The notes: generated by a model not told the origin, from the sequence alone. Shown: positions 1 to 10,257, numbered from the stretch's first letter. The stretch is 64,000 nt of DNA from Lytechinus pictus (GCF_037042905.1 NC_087259.1:22106001-22170000), one strand, 5' to 3'. Made by a program: numbers and translations.

Positions 1-215
1 ATTTATTATTATTCTTATTATATTCTTTTCTTTTTTTTTTTGGGCCGGGGGGGGGGGGGGGTGGGGAATTTTGATTGGGGTAAGTTATAGGGGACAACAC
101 ATCAGGCCTAACTATTTTTTGCTCTTTTTCTTTCTTTGATTTGATTTGATCACTGATTAATTCCGTTTCATAACATAAATATGATAAACGTACATAACTA
201 AGGTCGCGATATACC

Positions 216-758
216 CCCCGGGGGGGGGGCACTCAGTATATAATGCATAGTGGGTATGTGCCGCGGAGGGGACCCCCATTTTTACACTCAAATTTCCGTT
301 CCAAGGCATAGCATTTTTGTCTTTTTGAGAAAAAGAACAAAGAAAGCCGCTCCAAGGCATAGCATTTCCTTCTTATCGAGAAAAAAGAAGAAAGAAATCC
401 GTTCCAAAGCTTCGCATATTTTTCGTTACGCCGTTCCGGTCGCATTGATTTGCTACAAGGAGCTGCAATTTGGTGAAAAGCGGCCGTAGAGCGCTTTTCG
501 ACCATCGCCTAAGCAAGAGCGCACCCGGCGGAGGCCGCGCTAGCTGCGTCATGCACGATTGCCCGTTCCATAGGGATGCATACGCACTCACAGAGATACG
601 GAGATCCGTTCCGAGGACCCCCGTTTTCACAAACATTTGTAGTTCCGAAGCCCGTTCCGAGGACCCTCCTTTTTACAATAAGCCCGCTCCAAGGCCCCCG
701 TTTTTTGCCTCGCCCGCGGCACACCCCTACCACTTTTTTGGTCGAGTGCCCCCCCCGG
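216..758 (+). mobile_element. Non-autonomous G-tract-ended DNA element, family U copy 1
   Basis: A GC-rich block of 543 bp in an AT-rich background begins CCCCGGGG...GGCACTC and ends GAGTGCCCC...CCGG, so its ends are inverted repeats built on a G tract plus CACTC. The flanks at 208-215 and 759-766 are both GATATACC, an exact 8-bp target-site duplication. The interior repeats CCGTTCC(A/G)AGG words. A second copy lies in reverse orientation at 26997-27531. Open frames run through on both strands, but none resembles a transposase and their openness is explained by low stop density. An 8-bp duplication fits hAT, P or Merlin-type transposition; the superfamily is not determined. Confidence 0.8.
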
Positions 759-926
759 GATATACCCTAACATAATCATATATTTTAGGAACACAATTCA
801 ATAAATAAAGTTACCTCAGATGACATTTGTCTTGTTTAAAAGTAAAGGGTCTTGTCGCGAAACAAGGAATGCTTAATAATGGCAAACCCCTAACTTAGTT
901 GGGTCGTTAATGTATAGAATTTTTGT

Positions 927-1528
927 TTCAAGGTCAAGTCCACCCCGAAAAACTGTTGATTTGAATAAATAGAGAAAAATCAAGCTAGCATATAACGCTG
1001 AAAATTTCATCAAAATCTAATGTAAAATAAGAAAGTTATGACATTTTAAAGTTTTGCTTATTTTTCACAAAACAGTCATATGCACAACTCAGTAACATGC
1101 AAATGAGACAGTCGATGATGTCCCTCACTCACTAGCTGTTTGTTTTGTTTTTTCTTGTTTAAATTATTTCATTTTTTACAGATTTGACAATAAAAGGACC
1201 AACTTTACTGAACCATATTAAACAATGTTAGTTCCACATGTTCAGGGAGGAATTAATCATTGTTTCACTTGACAATGAGGAGAAAATTAGAATATATTAT
1301 ATTTCATATAATAAAACAGAAAAGAAGTGAGTGTATGATGTCATCAGTCTCCTCATGACCAGGATGTGCATATAACTGTTTTGTGAAATTAAGCGAAACT
1401 TTAAAGTGTCATAACTTTCTTATTTTACATCCGATTTCGATGAAATTTCTAGTGTTATGCTTGTTGGATTTTTCTCTTTTAGTATAATTCAAATCAAATT
1501 TTTGTTGGGGTGGACTTGTCCTTTAAAA
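927..1528. mobile_element. TTAA-flanked MITE, family 1 (AGGACAAGTCCACC ends)
   Basis: Long inverted arms of about 200 bp: the left arm begins AAGGTCAAGTCCACCCC and the right arm ends GGTGGACTTGTCCTTTAA. The right flank is TTAA; the left is TTCA, probably a mutated TTAA. Both arms carry the block TCATCAAAATC..ATGTAAAATAAGAAAGTTATGAC or its complement. Further copies are at 6982-7548 and 11336-11945. There is no coding potential. TTAA targets suggest piggyBac- or Kolobok-type mobilisation (inference). Confidence 0.8.
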
Positions 1529-1600
1529 AATGAATACAAACAATTTGTGTGCACTTTACAAAAACTTAACTGATGGATCGTGTGACGGAAAGTTGTTTTA

Positions 1601-1668
1601 GAGAGAGAGAGTGACAGAGGGAGAGGGACTAGAGAGGGGGAGATGGGGAGGGGGAGGAGGAACCGTAT
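1601..1668 (+). repeat. Purine-rich (GA/GGGA) low-complexity tract
   Basis: Almost pure purine run of GAGAGAGAGAG, GAGGGAGAGGG and GGGGAGATGGGGAGG words, about 68 bp. It is low-complexity sequence with no gene. Confidence 0.8.
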
Positions 1669-1703
1669 AGGAGTGTATATTGTGCACTAAGTATAGAAAG
1701 AGG

Positions 1704-2213
1704 CCCGGGGGGCACTAACATTGACGAGTGGATACCATGCGCGACCAAAAACACGTAAAAAGGATGTCTTTTTCAAGATAGGGCACGTTACCGTACGTAA
1801 CGTGATAAATTAAGGGTGTCAAAAACACAAAAATAGTGAAAAAGGGGTATCTATTTCGCTAGGAAAGCTACGTGTTTAGGGTCATATTTGCGGGAATGAT
1901 AAAACAAAATTAATGTTCAGTATAAAGGATGTCCTTTTTGCCCCAGCACTACGTGTTTAGAGTCCGATTTGCGCGAGGTGTAGAAGGTGCATGGATCGAG
2001 TGAGCCGTACTTAAACCAAATGGTGTGTAAAGGTAAAACCGACGACTGACGCGGACCCATCACTGTACTTGTTTAGGGGTTCATTTCAGGGAATACTGTC
2101 AAGAGTATCGGTTTTTTTTCCAATACTTGAGGGTAGGGTTCAGACGCCAATACTTATTAAGGGGTGCATTTTCAGAATTAGGAAAATACGTGTTGGCCCC
2201 CCCCCCCCCCGGG
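1704..2213 (+). mobile_element. G-tract-ended DNA element, family R copy 1 (right inverted repeat shortened)
   Basis: Starts CCCGGGGGGCACTAACATTG followed by ACGAGTGGATACCATGCGCG, and ends in a run of 14 C plus GGG. Flanks 1696-1703 and 2214-2221 are both GAAAGAGG, an exact 8-bp target-site duplication. The body is colinear with 23635-24211, sharing for example AAAGGATGTCTTTTTCAAGA and CTACGTGTTTAGGGTCA. Unlike that copy it lacks the last ~60 bp of the right inverted repeat before the C run, yet the C run and duplication are intact. Confidence 0.8.
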
Positions 2214-2329
2214 GAAAGAGGGCGGGCAGCAGGAGCAGGTACTTTGGCTAATTACAATTTTAAGAAAAAATAATAATGAAACAAATTATACATGTATAAT
2301 ATGAGAGCATAATACGCAAACGCCGTTTG

Positions 2330-2489
2330 CCGACAACGGGGCCTAAATGTGTAAATGACGAAGCCCACGAAAAACTTGTTTAACTTAGGGGGTTATTTTG
2401 CACATAGAGAAAAATTCGTTTAGGGGGTGTTTGGAAATAATTTGGTCACATATGTGTTCAGCCATACATTTGACTGCCCCCCCCCCCCC
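2330..2489 (-). mobile_element. Partial G-tract-ended element, family S (one end only)
   Basis: Reads ACTTGTTTAACTTAGGGGGT ... TTTGACTGCCCCCCCCCC, which is the reverse complement of the left end of the full element at 21303-21857 (CAGTCAAATGTATCCCTAAA). Only this terminal segment is recognisable; the other end is missing or too diverged. Confidence 0.65.
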
Positions 2490-2520
2490 ATGGACAAGTA
2501 TACTCTGTTTTAATTAACAA

Positions 2521-3851
2521 CCCAGAAGGAAAAAACAGTAAGACCAGAAAGAATTTTTACTGGTTTCCAGTATAATTTTACTGGGCCAGTTGATTTTTAA
2601 CTGGACCAGTAAAAATCAACTGGAGACCAGTTCCAACAAATGCATTCCAGTTGAAGCAATTATAGTAATACCATTTAAATTGTTTTTCATCAAACTGGTG
2701 TTACTGGTCCGATAAATGGTTTCCAGTAGAATTTTACTGGTTTCCAGTATATTTTTACTGGACCAGTTGATTTTTAACTGGACCAGTAAAAATCAACTGG
2801 AGACCATGCAGTTCCAACAATTGCATTCCAGTTGAAGCAAAGTAGTAATACCAGTTAAATTGTTTTTTTCATCAAACTGGTGTTACTGGTCCAATAAATA
2901 ATGACTTTAATTATTTCAAGTCAGATCATTTGATGAATTATGGAAAATGAATCTTGCAATTCAGAGAAAGTTATTATCGTTATGATTAATTTATCATTGT
3001 TATCATCATTCTTCTTATAATTTTTATCATAATTACTATTATTATGATTATTATGTTCATTGTTTTCATTCTTGTTACTGTTATCATTGTTATTGATATT
3101 GTAATTATTATTATTATTATCATAATTATCAAGTATTAACATTATCATTAAAATAATTATTTCCTTTAATTATGATTAAGATCAAAGCAATATATATTCC
3201 TCTGATATAGTCAACTGGTCTAAGTAATTAATTGTTTGAAATTGAACTGGTCAAGACCAGTAATACCAGTAATTCTGATGATGCTGATCACGTGGTTTAT
3301 ACCTCATTTGCATATTTCCTGTTTTAAAAGAAAAATCAGGATTGAATGGAATATCCTTGCAATGGCACTCATTGTTGTTTAAAAACTTTCTAAATAAGTG
3401 TGTGAACTAATTCACAATGAAAATGTGTAATTTCATATATCACATTTAAAATAACAGCAGAAAGATTAATTTAGTAACCATCTTTTCCATCACATTTCAC
3501 TGACCATGGTATATAACAAACCAAATGCAAGTAATAAATTGATCCAGTAAGACCAGTACGAGGACCAGTCAGACCAGTAGAAAATACCAGTGTAAAGACC
3601 AGCTTAAATTGGATACCAGTATGAAGACCAGTGAGACCAGTAACAACTACCAGAAACAAGACCAGCCGCGGTATAAAATTCCAGTAATTCAAGAGTTTAA
3701 TTTTTATCTGGACCAGTAAAATTTTAACTGGACCAGTATATGACCAGTTAGACCAGTAAACCGATGTTTTCAATTTCCAGAGTGACCATGCAGTTAAAAT
3801 TCTACTGGTAAAACTGGTCTATATATAGTGGAACTGGTTTTTCCTTCTTGG
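2521..3851. mobile_element. 1.3 kb element built of ACCAGT/ACTGGT words
   Basis: The outer ends are imperfect inverted repeats: left CCAGAAGGAAAAAACAGTAA, right ...ACTGGTTTTTCCTTCTTGG. Between them the six-base word ACTGGT or its complement recurs dozens of times. From about 2557 to 2905 there is a tandem duplication with a unit near 175 bp (ACTGGTTTCCAGTATA ... ACTGGTGTTACTGGTCC). A middle part (about 2984-3172) is AT-rich trinucleotide sequence of ATT/ATC/GTT type. No open frame of note. An isolated decayed patch with the same word occurs near 26290-26325. Confidence 0.65.
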
Positions 3852-3902
3852 AATCGATGTAACTAACGGAAGAAATATTACCTCGGTCACAGGTCATGAC
3901 CT

Positions 3903-4002
3903 ACGGCGAGTCGAAAACAGCCGTTTTATTCATTTTTATTCAAACCACATATTATGTAGCTGGTACAACAAAATGTAAAAACGGCTGTTTTCGACTCGCC
4001 GT
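3903..4002. repeat. Perfect 25-bp stem hairpin
   Basis: Arm 3903-3927 (ACGGCGAGTCGAAAACAGCC plus GTTTT) is exactly complementary to 3978-4002, with a 50-bp loop. The outer end of the right arm is the target of the 34-bp palindromic insertion at 4003-4036. It may be the remains of a fold-back transposon. Confidence 0.75.
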
Positions 4003-4036
4003 CACTGAGCTGGAAATACGTATTTCCAGTTCAGTG
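4003..4036. mobile_element. 34-bp palindromic micro-insertion, copy 1, with 8-bp target duplication
   Basis: Two 17-bp arms meet with no spacer: left arm CACTGAGCTGGAAATAC, right arm its complement with one mismatch. The flanks 3995-4002 and 4037-4044 are both CTCGCCGT, an exact 8-bp duplication. The same palindrome with a different 8-bp duplication is at 10175-10208. It therefore behaves as a transposed unit made only of inverted repeats. Confidence 0.8.
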
Positions 4037-4399
4037 CTCGCCGTACGGCCGCCGCGGCACAGTGGGCCGGGGCGAAACAAAAGTGCACCAAAAGTCATTT
4101 TGGGCAATTTCAGATTTTTAATTTTTGTCATGTACAGCTGAAAGACAACACTTACACTTAAAAGAATACTTCAGCAAAATATTTCATTCGGGAATTTGCA
4201 TAAAGGTTGTTAATTTCCTACCTCAAATCGTAAAATGAGACATTACTTAAAGACCCTGACCGGTGTAAAAACAATCATATATCAAAATAAAGGTAATGAT
4301 TCATACAATACGAATATACCAAAAATATTACATATATATCCTTCCAATAGTTAAAAATATTAAATAAAAATCAAAGAAACTGCTCCTCCAAAGTACGCT

Positions 4400-4945
4400 A
4401 CGATTGAGCACCCCCACGTCGCCTGGAAATGATGACGTCACGTTGTGTCAGGAGGGTTGTGATTCCATAGGTTTGTGTACAAAAGCATTGGGTATTTTCT
4501 TCCATTTCCATGTTATGAATCCATTTTTTTTTTCGTTTTCAGATGAAAATGGCACTCAAAATTATTCACTGTTCAAATTGTTCTAAACCTACAACTATTC
4601 ACTACCTTTTTTGTGATTTCTTTGTTTGGCTCTTATTGGGCCTAAATTGCTATGTCAGGAAAAGTTGTTATACATAATCTAAATGCAGATAGAATTGAAA
4701 TCTGCGCCAAATAAGCAGGAAATAAAATATGGCAAAAACTAGTTCAAAACTGCAGATTTCATAAATTCAAGCTTGTGGGTAAAAATATATGTGATATCCC
4801 TCTGTGATAGAAGTGAAGAGAATGAAATGCGTTATCTGGAAAGCAAAAAAATCACCCAGTTTTTCTGTGTACAAACCTATGGAATCACGACGCTTCTTAC
4901 ACAACGTGACGTCACGGTCTCGAGGCAGGTGAAAAGCACAATAAA
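4400..4945. mobile_element. MITE-like inverted-repeat element (TGACGTCACGTTGTG arms)
   Basis: The left part at ~4405-4480 (GATGACGTCACGTTGTGTCA, then GATTCCATAGGTTTGTGTAC) is the inverted counterpart of ~4862-4940 (GTACAAACCTATGGAATCAC, then ACACAACGTGACGTCACGGT). The arms are about 70-80 bp and imperfect. The interior is AT-rich without coding sequence. Each arm contains a TGACGTCA palindrome, a CRE-like word. No clean target duplication was found. Confidence 0.65.
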
Positions 4946-6341
4946 GCCTATTTTCTAAGCGGGGTTCGAAACCCGATAATTGGAATATTCTTAAGCAAAA
5001 TACTCAGCTGGGAAGCGGTGAAAAAGGATAAAGCATACCTTGGTGTATTTAGTAGCTTATAAGTTTTCGATTGGTATATAATTTATCAATTTCATTTTCG
5101 GGTCCGGTCTGGATCTTTAACGGTTATTGCGAAATGCCGCGTATATGACAACTTAGTTGAAAAACAAGCCATTTCACAGGAGGTTTTTCATGTAGGAATC
5201 TGAAATGGCACCTACATAATCCTGATAATTATATTCTTTTTTCGTGTGAAAGGGTTCAAAGTAGATAAAAGACACATTTCAGGAGGTTTATAGGATAATT
5301 ATATTCCTCGAAGTAGGCGGATAAGCATATGTTTATTGCATTTACATTAGAAACGTTTAGATTTCCGTGGATTTCCGTTTAGATTCTATCGATATATCAT
5401 CATCATTTTGCCAGATGTCTAAGCTTTAAGTCGATACCAAATTTAGCTGCCGTTTTTGCCCGTTTTTATGTTAGAGCCGATTTTACTTGACACAACACCC
5501 CCAAAACCTGTCCAAAAACGGTCATTTTTATACCGCGCAGTCATCGCATGCATGCAGCGCACCGTCATGACCGTGTGGGGGTGTGCATTGCCGTTCATTT
5601 TTGCACGGCGAGGATCGAGGACTCCCCTTCCATTCCATGAAAATGACATGAATTCCGGGCATAATGCAAACAAAATAAAGATTGATAACGCATATAAAAT
5701 TATGGGCTACCCGCCCCTCTTCCAGAGATAACAGTTACTTGTAGACCGGGCTTGTAGAATAATTTCAGCCAAAAACCCTCCTCATAATAAAACATTCGTG
5801 GTGTTATGCGTTTTACCCAAGTCTACACCGCTTAATAAAGCACGGTTAATATTTTTCAGATTTTTAAGTATTTTTTAAAATCTAATGATAATTTTGAGGC
5901 CATAAAATTATTTTCAGGATCTCATACACACTTTTTAGGCATGTGAGAAGCATAAACCAACATTCACTCTGGTCAATCTTAAAGTAACACATAACACAAA
6001 GTTTATATACTGCAAATTGTTTAGCGTAATTTGTCTTTTCACAGATAGGTTTTAAGTAGCCAATCAAAATTTGGTATCAAAGTGACGTCATATCGGCTTT
6101 AACTTATATCCAGTCGATTCTACGCTCAAAATTACCCTTAAACAATATGTTAAAGTAAAAATATAACACGGAATATAATTTTGGCGCACTTTCAACTCAT
6201 TCTGGCCCACTGTGCGCCGTAGAGCAAATGTGACCATGCAAGGTATTAGTACCAGTTTCACAATGTCGCCAGCTACTGTCCAATACATGCATGGCATGCA
6301 GTCAGTAATAAATCATCTTCTGCAAGCAGTTGTTTTAAAAT
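4946..6341. other. Non-coding stretch, no gene recognised
   Basis: AT-rich sequence with a slightly GC-richer patch at about 5450-5660. Short open frames overlap on both strands there, but none has a recognisable domain. A ~30-bp direct similarity (GAATAYT..AGCAAAATA) links 4165-4190 with 4985-5010. Confidence 0.5.
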
Positions 6342-6931
6342 TTAAAGGGATGGTCCGGGCTGAAAATATTTATATTTTAATACATAGAGTAGAATTCACT
6401 GAGCAATATGCCGAAAATTTCATCAAAATCGGATAACAAATAATAAAGTTATTGAAGTTTAAAGTTTAGCAATATTTGGTGAAAAGAGTCATCATGAATA
6501 TTCATTAGGTGGGCTGATGATGTCACATCTCCACTTTCCGTTTTCTTATGTTATTACATAAAATCATAATTTTTTCATTATTTCATACTTGTGTGAATAA
6601 TATGTCTCCCTTATAATGAAATAAGTTGCAGCAATACATATCTAATGCACTAAATCAGTTGTCATTCCAATTTTTCTACTTTTTGGAGGAAAAAATTTGA
6701 ATAAACCTCATTTCATATAATAAAATACAAAAGAACAAGTGGAGATGTGACATCATCAGCCCACCTAATGAATATTCATGACGACTGTTTCCCCCAAATA
6801 TTGCTAAACTTTAAAATTCAATAACTTTGTTATTTGTTATCCGATTTTGATGAAATTTTTGGCATTCTGCTCAGTGAATTCTACTCTATTTATTAAGCTA
6901 TAAATACTTTCAGCCCGGACCATCCCTTTAA
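6342..6931. mobile_element. TTAA-flanked MITE, family 2 (AGGGATGGTCCGGGC ends), copy 1
   Basis: TTAA at both edges. The left end is AGGGATGGTCCGGGCTGAAA and the right end its inverted counterpart CAGCCCGGACCATCCCT. Arms of about 200 bp contain TCATCAAAATCGGATAACAA and GCTGATGATGTCACATC, repeated in inverse on the right. A close copy is at 54757-55341. There is no open frame. Confidence 0.85.
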
Positions 6932-6981
6932 GCAGTAGTTGTTTAGAGTGACAGGCTTAAACAAGTAACGTGCTTAAAATC

Positions 6982-7548
6982 TTAAAGGACAAGTCCACCC
7001 CAACAGAAAGTTGATTTGAATAAAAAGAGAAAAATCCAACAAGCATAAGGGTGAAAATTTCATTAAAATCGGATGTAAAATAAGAAAGTTATGACATTTT
7101 AAACTTTCGCTTAATTTCACAAAATGGTTATATGCACATCCTGGTCGGTATGCAAATGAGGGAACTGATGACATCACTCACTCACTATTTCTTTTGTATT
7201 TTATTATGTGAAATATTTTAATTTTCTCTTCATTGTCCTGTGAAACAGAGTTTTATTTCTCTATGAACATATGTGGAATTACCATTGTTTAACATGTTAT
7301 GGTTCAGTCAAGTTGGTTCTTATTGTCAAATCTACAAATATTGTATAATTCAAACAATAAAAAACGATTATCTTATTTGCATGTGAATGAATTGTGCATA
7401 TAACTATTTTGTGAAAAATAAGCGAAACTTAAAAGTCATAACTTTCTTATTTTACACCCGATTTTGATGAAATTTTCAGCTCTTTGTTTGTCTGATTTTT
7501 CTCTATTGATTCAAATCAACATGTTTCTGAGATGGACTTGACCTTTAA
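6982..7548. mobile_element. TTAA-flanked MITE, family 1, copy 2
   Basis: TTAA at 6982-6985 and 7545-7548. The left end is AGGACAAGTCCACCCCAACA, the right end GATGGACTTGACCT. Long inverted arms carry the ATCAAAATCGGATGTAAAAT block. It lies 50 bp from the family 2 element at 6342-6931. No coding sequence. Confidence 0.85.
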
Positions 7549-8078
7549 ACAGCGTTTACAGTGTAGAAGACCGACGGGGACTGACCTATCATTTCCCAAT
7601 CTAAAAGCTCAGATTTTATTGTTGATAAGCTGAGTAAAATCACTTTGAAGCAATATAGCCTAGACTGATTGCAGGCCTACTTTGTACTCTGGATTTAAAT
7701 TTAGGCTGCAGTAAAAAACAGATTTACAAATTTGATCGTTCACTCGTTCACTTTCTCAACTGAGCACATAATATTTTCAATAAACTTGACTTTTTCCAGG
7801 GACGTTTTCATAGCACATAAAAGTCAATAATGCACAAAGCAATTGATATTCAATGTTAAACATTAAATGAATTTGTAAACAAGCAGGACAAGGAGGATTT
7901 TGTTGTTAACTTTCCACTGTTACGTTCCTCCTCTCTATAGTTCTCTCGTTACCCCCAAAGTTTCCAAAACCTGGGGGGGGGGGGAGATCATTTTGTTCAC
8001 TGATCACGTACCCTCCAAGTTATACGTACGGTGTGCGTGCGCGCGCGTGCTTGCACTTTTTATGCGTTATTTTGCCAT
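7549..8078. other. Non-coding stretch
   Basis: AT-rich unique-looking sequence with a G run at 7973-7984 and a short GCGCGCG patch near 8038-8048. No gene or recognisable repeat ends were seen. Confidence 0.4.
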
Positions 8079-9022
8079 TTAAGGACGTTCCACAGTTAAA
8101 GTGAAATCCATGTCATTTTCACCAAACTTTGCACATAGATACTTTAGAACCTCAATATTCGAAATATGCAAAAATTAACATAGGTCCATGTGCTTGATTT
8201 TTTGCTATAGAACTTCAAAGTTCACCCAAATTGATGTTCTTAAGAATTGCGCATTCAAAAGAATTTGGCATTTTTAGACCGCCCAAGATTACTACAATGA
8301 GTTTAAACCTGTATTACTCAGTCAAAATACATGAAAAAGTCATCAAATTTCGCAAGAGAGTTGATAATTGTATCGTTAGAATGGAGAATATATTTATAGT
8401 GCTATTTGTTTGCAATTTTAAGTTTAACAGCACTGTCAGTTCTTAAAAATGGCGTAAAAGATAACAAAATCCCAATCTAAAAAATGTGAAATTTCAGTAA
8501 CAAACTACAAAAGTACAATAAATGCTGCACTTTATTCAAAATCCATGTCATTTTCACCAAAATTTGTAGAGTTGTAGAGGAAGGTATACCTAAGAGGAAC
8601 AAACATTAAAAAATAGGGGTTCATGTGCTTGTTTTTAAACTATCAGTATTTTTATTAGAGCAAATGTGCTTTTTAAAACACCAAAAATGCGCCGAATGCT
8701 TTGTATCTATGTGAAGAAAAAATCAAAACCACTCTACCATTTATTCAAACTCGGGGTAATATTCGTACTTCTTGGCAGCACTGCAGAGTAAAGTATTTTG
8801 AAATTGTAGAGAATCTTTTTTTGAATGGTCCATGGAATAATTCCATTTTTTAGCTTCATGAAATAACGCATCGGATCTGCAGTTAAAGTGCAGAAGATGA
8901 GAAAAATCAGCACATACCCGCAGCTAATTAATCACCTGTTCATCCATTGTGACGTCAGCGCGCAGAGTGTAAACTATGCGCAGATCATAATGCGCACAAA
9001 CATAACTGTGGAACGTCCTTAA
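8079..9022. mobile_element. TTAA-flanked element X (GGACGTTCCACAGTTA ends)
   Basis: TTAA at 8079-8082 and 9019-9022 bracket perfect 16-bp inverted ends GGACGTTCCACAGTTA. The interior has a direct repeat, AATCCATGTCATTTTCACCA, at about 8106 and 8540. A 71-codon open frame (8231-8446, +) has no recognisable domain. The right edge abuts element Y. Confidence 0.75.
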
Positions 9023-10253
9023 CAACGAACGTAGAGGGCAGCAACACACAAGCGTGTTGCTCTAAGGAAGGTCAACTCGATACGCGCATGCAGCTGAGCT
9101 GCGCGCGTATTTTATTGTTCATGCCAACGAAATCAAATACCGATCTAATACAACAACAAATTAGTAGCGATCAAAAAACGAATATGAAAGAATATGACTA
9201 CAACAATATCAAAGATAACTTTAAAAATATGTTGAGGAATATACATACATATAAAAACATACTTTGATATTTAAAACTTTACAAATATAAGTTTCAGGAC
9301 ACTAAAATCATTACCAAATCGGTGATTGTTGTTATCAGCGATTTCACCAGACGGCTGTATTAGGTGATTTGCGTCGAGACGATTTTGTGACCACTCGCAA
9401 AGCATTTCGGGATAGAATATAACCACCTTATTTTCTCTGAGCTCTTCGCTGAACCCATCATCACAGTGCAGCTGCAGCGCAGCGCGCAGCTAATGCAATG
9501 CATCCGATGCATGGGTTGTTTTTTCGCCGTCCATGCCATGGTCTCGGACTCAGAGTTGAAATTTAGACCCGGATTTCGGGGATACAGCGCCTTTATTTCA
9601 GATTTATAGACTTAAAAGTCAAATGACATTTAAAATTTGAAATCTAACCTTGAACAATCATCGTTGATAAACATCAGCCCTGAAGCCATTACACTTCAAA
9701 TCAGGCCAGGCAAATTATACGTCATTGTCTAAGTTGCTAGATCTATGACGAGTCGCCTGAAGCCCCAGCGCATCATCAACGTCACTAGCTAGCTGCGCGA
9801 CCGGCCCAGACTCGGCGCACCCAGGCCAGAAAAATGACCTCGATTATTACGGTGGTTGTCTATGCATTTATTAGTGGTGCAGCGAAATTCAGCAGAAGAA
9901 AATAAGAGATATGAGGTATCCTCGTCACAAGTTTAATATTCCAAAATGAGGAAAAATGTCAAAATCATGATTATTTAAGCTAAATATTTTCTTTAAAAAT
10001 AAAAGTAATATTTTTAATATTTATACTCAGAATAACCGATCTAATAATTGTTCATTAAAAAATATTTGAAATTAACAAATGAAAAAAAATCAACTCGACA
10101 AATTTCCCAAAACCCCACCTTATTTTTTAAAGTGGTCACAAAATTCGAGCGGAGTTGACCTTCCTTAGAGCAACCACTGAACTAGAGATACGTATTTCTA
10201 GTTCAGTGAGAGCAACACGCTTGTGTGTTGCTGCCCTCTACGTTCGTTGGTCC
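9023..10253. mobile_element. TTAA-type element Y (CAACGAACGTAGAGGGC ends) just upstream of SAPCD2
   Basis: Near-perfect inverted ends of about 55 bp: left CAACGAACGTAGAGGGCAGC ... CTAAGGAAGGTCAACTC, right the complement ending in CGTTCGTTGGTCC at 10253 followed by TTAA (10254-10257). The right end has four extra terminal bases (GGAC in inverse) that are missing on the left, where element X abuts, suggesting X and Y are nested or rearranged. The right arm is interrupted by the 34-bp palindrome at 10175-10208; the left arm is not. The interior has GCGC-rich patches near 9085-9110 and 9465-9500 and no recognised open frame. Confidence 0.75.
10175..10208. mobile_element. 34-bp palindromic micro-insertion, copy 2, with 8-bp target duplication
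   Basis: Left arm CACTGAACTAGAGATAC, right arm its complement with one mismatch, no spacer. Flanks 10167-10174 and 10209-10216 are both AGAGCAAC. The opposite inverted arm of element Y (about 9050-9075) reads straight through with a single AGAGCAAC in complement (GTTGCTCT), serving as the empty site. Same unit as 4003-4036. Confidence 0.85.
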
Positions 10254-10257
10254 TTAA

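Noticed and set aside
470..775. 101-codon open frame in the family U element, conserved in the second copy
   Set aside because: Several frames on both strands are open at once, composition is GC-rich with few stops, and nothing resembles a transposase or any domain.
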